The position numbers and the translations under genes were made by a program. The notes below the pieces were generated by a model. The model did not search any database, was not told where the DNA came from, and saw only the letters and a program-made list of their open reading frames with translations. From Trachythela sp. YZ-2020 (taxonomy: Eukaryota; Cnidaria; Anthozoa; Malacalcyonacea; Clavulariidae): DNA of 64,000 nucleotides. Below, in pieces: positions 24,159 to 34,500 of the stretch. The stretch's first letter is position 1, and each line of letters opens with the position of its first letter. The stretch lies in the NCBI GenBank assembly GCA_016169945.1, contig JADLSH010000293.1, forward strand, positions 558,001 through 622,000, in the 5' to 3' direction.

Positions 24159-24346
24159 CCTATAATCATAATTCAGATGAGTTTAAATATTCTTTTATGT
24201 GCATCTTAACTTACCTCATTGGCCTCGTTCAGGTCAGGTTAATAAATGCTATTCAATTTCAGTCACAGAAACGAGGCTGATAAGGCTTATTGAGATGCAC
24301 ATAAAAGAATATTTAAACTCATCTGAATTATGAAAGTGGTCTATAT
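24159..24346. mobile_element. MITE with 40-bp perfect hairpin arms
   Basis: 24167-24206 and 24293-24332 are exact inverse complements over 40 bp, with 86 bp between. The right end continues AAAGTGGTCTATAT, matching the terminus of the MITE at 44039-44223; the left terminus is diverged (ACCTATAATCATAATTC). Perfect arms suggest recent activity or gene conversion. Confidence 0.75.
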
Positions 24347-24598
24347 AGTAGACAAGTTGAACGCATGTTTATATAAAAAAATATATTTTCAAAAATTTCA
24401 ATATTTACATTTTACTCTAAAACTAATGCAGGTGAGTGTTTCATACCTGCTTATAAAAATTGTCAATATGCACGATTGAAACACTCTACTGCATCAGCTT
24501 AACTAACGCTAATATAAAAAGTGTTCAATATATATAGTCACTAAATCGCTGTCTCCTGATCAGTCAAAGTTGCAATAGTTCGGCAAAGTTCAGAACTT

Positions 24599-25660
24599 TC
24601 ACTCTATAGCATTAACGTCAACAACTAACTTCTCGTTGTTGTTGTATGTTAGTTCCACTGCGCCGAGTAGCAGCAAGGCGTCACTTGCCTCATTTAGTGA
24701 AGAAGGAAGTATCGGTGGAGATTCAGGCATGCTAGCGTTGTAGATCGCAAGGAACCGTTTAAGAATCTCTTCAAAAAATGTCACTTTTACACGTGATCCA
24801 TCGGCACCAGATAACGTAACCTTAGCGCTTGTCCGACGACGACATTTAGCGGTTTTCTGCCGACTCCTACAGTGTGGGCAACTGACTAATGGCGCAATGG
24901 GGTCGGACTCTTCTTCCAGTACAAGGATTTTCTTACCGCATGTCAGGCACGCGAGGAATGCGGTCAGGAATTCAACTGCGTCAATCGTGGCTGCCTCGAT
25001 GGTGGTCAGGAACGACGAGGCAACGAATCTGTCGACGACCACATCTACGAATTTCTCTGGGTCACTGGGAGCAACCACAGTCTCCTTTCTGGTCGACAAG
25101 CACTTGCCTTTCGTGTCTTCGTCGCGCTTTAAACGGAGGTTACCCAACTTGTAGCATCCGCCATCGCTAATCGTCTCGGTGAGCTCCTCCCAGATCGCTA
25201 GAATGATCGAGCCACTGCTGTCGGACAAAATGGCATTTTGCTTGACCATTTCGTTACCCACAATCATCACTTCTTGTGGTATTCCGAGGAATGTTACTTT
25301 CCCCTCGATCTCTACGAGCTCGTTACTCTGGATTACTTCCAGATCCTTTACTTGGACTTTCGCTACGTCCGATCTTGCCACATGGTCGAAATTACATTTA
25401 CCGTCCGCAATCCGTGTGCGCTTGTTAAACACCACGTCGTTAGCTTCCGAAAAGAGGCTTCGCTTCAACGTGTAGTTCTCGATTCTGCACGGTTGGCAAC
25501 TTTCTTCTTTTGCTTTGAGAGTCTTGTGCTTCTCCGGTGAGAAGCAAACTGCTCGGACCATCTCCTCCTTTGTCTGCAGTTTCATGTCGAAGTATTGGCA
25601 GTTATTCTGGCTCCGTTTTACCGGGCTTACGCTGTGGACGTAGCAATTTAATGGATTCAT
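24599..25660 (-). CDS. RPA-like OB-fold single-strand DNA-binding protein
   Basis: 353 codons from the chosen ATG at 25660. Another in-frame ATG lies at 25711, but the later one has A at -3 and starts the conserved-looking part. A central OB-fold-like segment reads VEIEGKVTFLGIP... followed by ILSDSSGSIILAIWEEL, typical of RPA1-type OB domains. A zinc ribbon follows, C-x2-C (CLTCGKK, coded near 24933-24950) and C-x2-C (CPHC, near 24866-24880), as in the C-terminal domain of RPA70. RPA coats single-stranded DNA during replication and repair. RPA-like genes are known passengers of some Helitrons, and this gene is divergent from the Helitron ORF 2.9 kb away, separated only by tandem repeats. Its GC-richer codon use contrasts with the very AT-rich Helitron, so it may instead be a separate multigene-family member. 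No disabling mutation seen. Confidence 0.75.
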   Translation of the reverse strand: MNPLNCYVHSVSPVKRSQNNCQYFDMKLQTKEEMVRAVCFSPEKHKTLKAKEESCQPCRIENYTLKRSLFSEANDVVFNKRTRIADGKCNFDHVARSDVAKVQVKDLEVIQSNELVEIEGKVTFLGIPQEVMIVGNEMVKQNAILSDSSGSIILAIWEELTETISDGGCYKLGNLRLKRDEDTKGKCLSTRKETVVAPSDPEKFVDVVVDRFVASSFLTTIEAATIDAVEFLTAFLACLTCGKKILVLEEESDPIAPLVSCPHCRSRQKTAKCRRRTSAKVTLSGADGSRVKVTFFEEILKRFLAIYNASMPESPPILPSSLNEASDALLLLGAVELTYNNNEKLVVDVNAIE

Positions 25661-25771
25661 ATTCAGTAATCGTGAAGAAATTAGCAATTTCTGCGCACCA
25701 ATCAGTATCAACTAACTACGACTGACTGAACGACTGAATTTATACCTACACATCATGTGACTGTTTCGCAA

Positions 25772-28292
25772 ATCTCGTACCAGCTCTCTATCTTTACTTA
25801 ATTAGGGCGTTGTCGCACTCGTCGAGTCGGTTTTATGCTCAGTCGATCAATATTTAAAAGTGTTCATAACTTAGGCAACGTAACAAAATCTTATAGCAAA
25901 ACTATCAAACTGTACGTATATGAAGTTTCTTTTACGACTTCACCTAAATTTACCTAAAATTTAACGAACTAAGCTTTTGATGACGTAATATTATAATTAC
26001 TTAACCGCGCGAAATATACCCAAGAATGATTGACGGCAAAGCCCTAAGCATGCACTCGTGCAAAGTCAATCTATAGTTTAACATTGAACTTTGAGTTATG
26101 CAAACACATCTGCCCACGGTGAAAGGTTCCTATCAGAGTTTGACAGTTTGAAGTATATTATTTACCCAAAAGAGTTCGCGCAAGTTCGAAATGATTTACT
26201 ATAATTAGTTCCTATTGTAGCAAAGAATGTCATGTATCTTTCTATTTGACGTACGTAATCTTTACAATGGTATGCCGTGCATCCTTAACAATTTTTATAC
26301 AATTCTATATACTTTCTTAACAAAATTGTCGTTCTTCAAATATTTATTTCTCTTGGTTCACAAACTCTCGCAACAGCTCACTCTAACATTCAGTAGAGCG
26401 AGTGGTGTGATTTCAAACCAACCAACCAGCGATGAGATGTAAAGGTGGTGGTTGGCGTTGATATCTCGTACCAGGTCTCTATCTTAATATATTTAGGGCG
26501 TTGTCGCACTCGTCGAGTCGGTTTTATGCTCAGTCGATCAATATTTAAAAGTGTTCATAACTTAGGCAACGTAACAAAATCTTATAGCAAAACTATCAAA
26601 CTGTACGTATATGAAGTTTCTTTTACGACTTCACCTAAATTTACCTAAAATTTAACGAACTAAGCTTTTGATGACGTAATATTATAATTACTTAACCGCG
26701 CGAAATATACCCAAGAATGATTGACGGCAAAGCCTTAAGCATGCACTCGTGCAAAGTCAATGTATAGTTTAACATTGAACTTTGAGTTATGCAAACACAT
26801 CTGCCCACGGTGCAAGGTTCCTATCAGAGCTTGACAGTTTGAAGTATATTATTTACCCAAAAGAGTTCGCGCAAGTTCGAAATGATTTACTATAATTAGG
26901 TCCTATTGGAGCAAAGAATGTCATGTACTTTCTATTTGACGTACGTAATCTTTACAATGGTATGCCGTGCATCCTAACAATTTTTATATACTTCTATATA
27001 CTTTCTTAACAAAATCGTCGTTTTCCAAATATTTATTTCTCTTGGTTCACAAACTCTCGCAACAGCTCACTCTAACATTCAGTATAGCGAGTGGTGTGAT
27101 TCCAAACCAGCCAACCAGCGGTGAGATGTAAATGTGGTGGTTGGCGTTGATATCTCGTACCAGGTCTCTATCTTTATATATTTAGGGCGTTGTCGCACTC
27201 GTCGAGTCGGTTTTATGCTCAGTCGATCAATATTTAAAAGTGTTCATAACTTAGGCAACGTAACAAAATCTTATAGCAAAACTATCAAACTGTACGTATA
27301 TGAAGTTTCTTTTACGACTTCACCTAAATTTACCTAAAATTTAACGAACTAAGCTTTTGATGACGTAATATTATAATTACTTAACCGCGCGAAATATACC
27401 CAAGAATGATTGACGGCAAAGCCCTAAGCATGCACTCGTGCAAAGTCAATCTATAGTTTAACATTGAACTTTGAGTTATGCAAACACATCTGCCCACGGT
27501 GAAAGGTTCCTATCAGAGTTTGACAGTTTGAAGTATATTATTTACCCAAAAGAGTTCGCGCAAGTTCGAAATGATTTACTATAATTAGTTCCTATTGTAG
27601 CAAAGAATGTCATGTATCTTTCTATTTGACGTACGTAATCTTTACAATGGTATGCCGTGCATCCTTAACAATTTTTATACAATTCTATATACTTTCTTAA
27701 CAAAATTGTCGTTCTTCAAATATTTATTTCTCTTGGTTTACAAACTCTCGCAACAGCTCACTCTAACATTCAGTATAGCGAGTGGTGTGATTTCAAACCA
27801 GCCAACCAGCGGTGAGATGTAAAGGTGGTGGTTGACGTTGATATCTCGTACCAGGTCTCTATCTTAATATATTTAGGGCGTTGTCGCACTCGTCGAGTCG
27901 GTTTTATGCTCAGTCGATCAATATTTAAAAGTGTTCATAACTTAGGCAACGTAACAAAATCTTATAGCAAAACTATCAAACTGTACGTATATGAAGTTTC
28001 TTTTACGACTTCACCTAAATTTACCTAAAATTTAACGAACTAAGCTTTTGATGACGTAATATTATAATTACTTAACCGCGCGAAATATACCCAAGAATGA
28101 TTGACGGCAAAGCCCTAAGCATGCACTCGTGCAAAGTCAATGTATAGTTTAACATTGAACTTTGAGTTATGCAAACACATCTGCCCAGGGTGCAAGGTTC
28201 CTGTCAGACTTTGACAGTTTGAAGTATATTATTTACCCACAAGAGTTCGCGCAAGTTCGAAATGATTTACTATAATTAGGTCCTATTGTAGC
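25772..28292. repeat. about 690-bp tandem repeat, 3.6 copies, A-B-A-B
   Basis: Units start ATCTCGTACCAG at 25772, 26463, 27152 and 27843, with lengths of 691, 689 and 691 bp plus a 450-bp partial unit. Diagnostic bases alternate. Units 1 and 3 share CAATCTATAG, GAAAGGTTCC and AGTTCCTATTG. Units 2 and 4 share CAATGTATAG, GCAAGGTTCC and AGGTCCTATTG. The array therefore grew by duplication of a dimer. It fills the space between the RPA-like gene and the Helitron ORF and contains no credible ORF. Confidence 0.95.
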
Positions 28293-28504
28293 TCATTGAT
28301 ATGCGAAATCTTACTTCCGCCCAAACGAGCGATATATTGGACCTGCAGCCAATCAAAGTCCTCCAAATCTTTGTTTGTCCGAAAGGTCTCGACAATGTCC
28401 GATTTTGCCGTCGGAACGATTTCGGCAATTTCCGAATTTGCTTGACCTCCGTCCTCGTGTAGTCGTGTTCGCCATTTTTGCAACCTGATTTTATCGATCG
28501 TCAT
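28283..28504 (-). CDS. small hypothetical ORF, possible exon, divergent to Helitron
   Basis: A 73-codon frame with balanced codon use and an ATG at 28504, 80 bp from the Helitron start and pointing the other way. The protein is charged, with no motif I recognise. Near its end the minus strand reads GGCGGAAGTAAGA, which fits a splice donor, so this could be the first exon of a gene continuing leftward, perhaps toward the RPA-like gene. That is speculation; it could also be chance. Confidence 0.3.
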   Translation of the reverse strand: MTIDKIRLQKWRTRLHEDGGQANSEIAEIVPTAKSDIVETFRTNKDLEDFDWLQVQYIARLGGSKISHINELQ

Positions 28505-28584
28505 TCTTTCCTTTGGAAAGTTTAATATCCTGATATTGTTGCCATTATACTTGGATAGTTATCCCGATCTCCTAAGAATCACAC

Positions 28585-31500
28585 ATGGAGACTTTTCCTG
28601 ATTTGGTAAGTATATTAAACATTAATTCTGGTAGATTTAGCAGTGTGAATTGCAGCAGCTTTTGTGAGTTGCATCATTTGTATGGAGCCATGTTTCGCCT
28701 AATAGCAAAGAATAACGTTATTCGGAGGACGAGCAGACCTACTCGGAGAAGACGTCAACCTCTTCGGAGACCAAATCAGTCTCTTCGGAGATCAAATCAG
28801 TCTCTTCGGAGACCAAATCAGTCTCTTCGGAGACCAAATCAGTCTCTTCGGAGACCAAATCAGTCTCTTTGGAGACCAAAACAGTCTCTTTGGAGATCAA
28901 AACAGTCTCTTCGGAGATCAAAACAGTCTCTTCGGAGATCAAAACAGTCTCTTCGGAGATCAAAACAGTCTCTTCGGAGATCAAAACAGTCTCTTCGGAG
29001 ATCAAAACAGTCTCTTCGGAGATCAAAACAGTCTCTTCGGAGATCAAAACAGTCTCTTCGGAGATCAAAACAGTCTCTTCGGAGATCAAAACAGTCTCTT
29101 CGGAGATCAAAACAGTCTCTTCGGAGATCAAAACAGTCTCTTCGGAGATCAAAACAGTCTCTTCGGAGATCAAAACAGTCTCTTCGGAGATCAAAATATC
29201 AATCTCTTCTGAAACAATTCACAAAATCTGATGTAATTCACCAGCAAAAGAAGTACAACATGGCACATTTAACAGGTGTTCACAATAGCTATAGTATGTG
29301 TATAAATTCAGATAATTGTGTGCATAGGTACAGGTCTTCTGTACGGAAATTGACTAAACAACCAATTGTTAAGCGATGTAGAGACCGTGAACCTTCTAGG
29401 TTACCTTTAAAGAGGATTATATTAGCTATGAGAAAGAGAAAAAATAGACCATTTTTGAAGCATTATTTTGTAAGAAATGCTCCTAAGTCATCTATTTTAA
29501 ACAAGTTAGCTAGAAATTACAAGCAATATTGTTTTCAATTTGTGCATATGCAACATATTTTTCTCAACTCATTTGGGTATTTTAAACCATATGTTCATTT
29601 AGCTCACAAAAATATTGAAACAACAAAATGCTCTTCATGTAATGTTTTATACAGTCAATGCATAGCTGGTAATTACAATTTTTCTAATCAACAATATCAC
29701 ATATCTCAAAAGAAACTATTGTTGTCAGGCGATATTGAATTAAATCCTGGTCCTGTTCAAAACAACAGTCTAACTAGGCTGCCATCAAATGTGGTGCTAG
29801 AACAAAGGTTAAGACACTTTCAGTTAAGGCCATTTGATGTTGGTGGCGATGGTGACTGTTTCTTTCGATCTGTGTCACATCAGTTATATGGGGACCCTGA
29901 GCGACACTTGGAAGTTAGAGCGGCTGGTATTGCATATATGAGAAATAATCCTGAGAGATTCATTGAAAGTAATACTGAAAACTCTTGGTTAGAATACCTA
30001 AATAATATGTCTATGCAAGGGACATGGGGTGATGCTATGATTATACAAGCTGTAGCTGACCAGCTTAAGTTAAAAATTATTATTGCTGAGACACATGAAG
30101 GGTTTCGTGAATACAGTATAATACAACCAGTATCATCAACACAGCAACTAAGCAATGTATATTTGGGTCACATTGATGAGTATCATTATGTCTCAACATT
30201 GCCATGTTCTTCAATGTCAGGTCTCTGTCATAATCAGTCAAATTCTCCTCAACAATTAGATACTAGTAAAAATGTTGAGATAAGTATTAATCAAACTATT
30301 AGTAACAGAAAAAAAAATGTGACTGTGAATCCTGAACAGTCAACACAGAGGTCTCAATCTAAGCAACTGAAAACACAGTACATGAGAGAATACATGAAAA
30401 GAAAACGGGATAGTGAGAATTTCCAGCCCTCGACACCCAGTGCTGCATCTAAGCAAAAGAAAAAACAGTACATGAATGAATATATGAAACAAAAACGGGG
30501 TAGTGAGAGTTTCCAGCCATCAACACCCAGTGCTGTATCTAAGCAAAAGAAAAGACAGTACATGAATGAATATATGAAACAAAAACGGGATAGTGAAAGT
30601 TTCCAGCCCTCAACACGGAGTGCTGCGTCTAAGCAAAAGAACAAAATGTACACGAATGAATATATTAAACAAAAACGTTCTGAGAGTGAACCAGTGCAAA
30701 GTTTAATATCCAAATTTCATGATATCGTCTCACAAGGTCCTCTTTATATTTGCACTTGTTGTGACCAATTATGGTATAAGCATAGTGTCATCTCAGCTGC
30801 AATACTTAAAGAAAGTAATCCTGATGTTCAAAAGAGACTTTTAAATACAAAAAGTGTTGACAATGTTGAATGGTTGTGTAAAACATGTAATAAGCACTTA
30901 AAAAACAATAAGATGCCTCCTTGTGCTGCCATAAATGGGATGCAGTTCCCACAAAAGCCTTCATTTTTCGATTTAAATGAATTAGAATGGAGATTGCTTG
31001 CTCCAAGACTTGCATTCCTAAAATTAATGCAGGCTCCTAGAGGTAGACAACTAAAAATCAATGGAAACATTGTTAATGTTCCAGCAGATGTTGCTAATAC
31101 TGTTAGCATGTTGCCAAGGTTACCAGATGAGACCAGCACCATTAAAGTTAACCTTAAGAGAAGATTACAATACAAAAGTTCAGCTTTGTCACTCAATATC
31201 AGACCAAACAAAGTAGCAGAAGCTGCCAAATGGCTTGTAAATAATGGTAACCTTTATAAAGAGGAAGGTATAAGTTTCAATGATACTTGGCTTGAAGGTA
31301 ATTCGAATACTTTGGTATTAGATGATAGTGACAATGACCAAATTTCAGAGGATTCAGAAAATGTAGTGGACTGTAATGCAGAAAACGTGAACTGTGATAC
31401 AGACAGTAAGACCCAGCAAACATTAACATGTGATGATGATGATCACTGGAGTGAAGATGAGGCAGAAACACCTGCCGGAGTCACTGACACTATGTTAACA

Positions 31501-34500
31501 GCTCCAGATTTTGTGACTGATAATGAACGCCAGCATATTCTAAATGTTGCACCTGGTGAGGGCAATAAGCCTATGAGCATATTTAGGGATAGATATTCAG
31601 AGGAATTAGCATATCCTGGTATATTTCTTGGACAGAAACGACCTGACAATACAAATAGACTAACTAATGTCCATTATAGTGAAATTTGCAAATCTGAATT
31701 AAGACGGTCTGACCGAAGGGCTGCAATGTGTGTAGAAAATATTTTCTTTAAAACTAAGAAATTGCAAATGAAGATTTTGCTTGGGCAATCACAAGTTGCA
31801 TTAAGAAAATGTCAACAAAATAGTGGCACAGTTACTGCTGGACAACTAAAACAGCCAGGTGCAATAGATAACATGATTCACCATGATCAAGGATTTAAAT
31901 TTCTAAGAGCTGTGAGGGGTTCACCTCCATATTTTGAAAAAGCCAAAAAGGATATATTTGCAATGATAAGGCAGTTAGGTGCTGCTTCATTATTTTGTAG
32001 TTTCTCTTCTGCAGAAACAAAATGGATTCATCTACTCAGAATACTTGGTAAGCTTGTTGATAACAAAGGATACACTGACAATGAACTTGAGAACCTCAAT
32101 TGGGAAGAAAAGAGCAGATTAATTCAGAGTGATCCAGTGACATGTGCTAGACACTTTGACTATCAAGTACACAAGTTTCTGCAAAATTTTCTTTTAAGTA
32201 AAACTGCACCTCTAGGAAAAGTTGCCGACTGGTTTTATCGAGTTGAATATCAACAAAGGGGATCACCTCATATTCATATGTTAATATGGCTAGAAAATGC
32301 TCCTACATTTGGTGTAGATTTTGATTGTAATGTTGTTTCATTTATTGATAAAATAATAACATGTGAAAAGCCAACTGAGGATCAAGAGTTACTTAGTACA
32401 CTTGTAAACAGGCAGGTTCATCGTCATTCTCACACTTGTCGAAAGAAATCCAAAAGTGTATGCCGTTTTAATTACCCGCAACCACCTATGCGATCAACCA
32501 AAATTCTATATCCATTAGATACTGATATGGATGATAATGAACTTGAACAACATAAACATACTTGGAAGTTTATAAAGAAAAATCTCAATGATATGAAAGA
32601 GGGTGATGACATTACATTTGACCAGTTGTTGGTTAATCTTAAACTGACAGAACAACATTATTTGTTAGCTGTTCGATCCAGCCTCAAGGCATCAACTATA
32701 TTCTTAAAAAGAAAACCAAATGAATTAAGGATCAATAATTATAATGCTGCATGTCTTAGTGCATGGCGTGCAAATATGGACATTCAATTTGTACTTGATG
32801 TATATGCATGTGCAATGTACATTGTATCATATATATCCAAAGCCCAAAAAGGCATGAGTGAGCTATTGAGAACTGCTTGTGAAGAAGCAAGGAGGGGAAA
32901 CTCCAGTATTAAGCAACAAGTGAGAGATATTGGAAATAAGTTTTTAAACAATGTTGAAATAAGTGCGCAAGAAGCAGTCTACATAGTATTGCAACTTCCA
33001 ATGAGGAAATCTTCTCGTCAAGTAATATTTATAAACACTTCACCCCCTGAGAATAGAGTTCAGTTACTAAAATCAATGCGAGAAATCAACGATATGGAAG
33101 ATGATTCTGATGAGGTCTATGCATCTGGTTTAATAAAGCGTTACACAAAACGACCAGCCAAACTTGAAAATTTGTCACTTGCTGATTGGGCTGCATGGTA
33201 TGACTCCTGTGGTAAGCCATATATCAAACCATCCCGTGAACTAGACATTGATAACTATCCACTTGAGACAAATTTTGATGATAATCATGACGATGATGAT
33301 AGTGAAGGACAAGAAAGTGAACAAAAGAATAAAAAAAGAACTAAAGCCAGAATTATCCGAAGTGTCTGTTTTAACAAGGAAGTTGATTCTGAGAAACATT
33401 ACCGTGAACTGATCATGTTATTCACATCATGGAGAAATGAAACAACCGACTTAATAAAAAATTGTTGTTCTTACCAGGAGCACTATTTACAACTTAAAAA
33501 TACAATAGATGAGCAAATGAAACAGTATGCTATTTGTAGTGATGACCTGAATGAGATCCAAGAGCAACTTAACAATATGGAAGATAATGATGATAACTAT
33601 GACCTTATTGCCCCAGGAACACAAAATATTGAGCGTCAAGATGAATCTGAAGGTACACAAGACCTTCATCCAGAATTGAATGCAAACTATGACCTATCTG
33701 GTGATCTTGGAATACCTTCAACTGCATCAAATACTGAGCGGCTAATATTACATGAAGAACAGGATGATGTTTACAGAGGAATGGTACAAAAACTAAACAA
33801 AGAACAAAAAGAATTTTTCTATCATGTGTTACATCTTATTAAAACTTCTGAGAGTCCATTCTACTGTTTTCTCAGTGGAGGAGCTGGAGTTGGCAAGTCG
33901 CATCTCACTAAGTCTCTTTATCAAGCAGCATTGAAGTATTACAATACAAGAGCAGGTGATGATTTCCATCAAGTAAAAATATTAATGCTTGCGCCAACTG
34001 GCAAAGCAGCTTTCAATATTAAAGGTAACACAATTCATAATGCACTTGCAATACCAGCATGTCAGTCCTTAAAGAACTACAAACCACTTGACTCGAGCAG
34101 GCTAAACACTTTAAGATGTCAGCTTGGTGGTTTAAAACTAATATTTTTGGATGAGATCTCAATGGTCGGTAGTACAATGTTTAATGTTCAAATAAATAAT
34201 AGACTGAAAGATATCAAAGGAAGTAAAGACGACTTTGGCGGTGTAAGCATAGTTGCAATTGGCGATCTATTTCAACTAGAACCTGTAATGGATAGGTATA
34301 TATTTAAGAATCTAGACAATTCAGAATATGCAGTTCTTGCTCCCAATAAATGGCAAGATTACTTTAATATGTTTGAATTGCAAGAAATAATGAGACAGAG
34401 AGAGAGCAAAGTATTTGCTGAAATATTAAACAGACTTAGAGAAGGCAAGCATACCAAGGATGATATTTTGAAACTCAAAGAAAGATTAATAAAAGAAAAT

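Noticed and set aside
26227..28028. Repeated small ORFs of 67-71 codons in the 690-bp array
   Set aside because: Same non-coding repeat unit read several times; no motif, AT-rich, no conserved start context.
28738..29203. CRISPR-like regular repeats
   Set aside because: Units are contiguous 21-mers with no spacers and lie in frame inside a Helitron ORF of a eukaryote.
28739..29231. Minus-strand and second-frame ORFs across the heptad array
   Set aside because: They are shadows of a repeat whose length is a multiple of three, and stop soon outside it.
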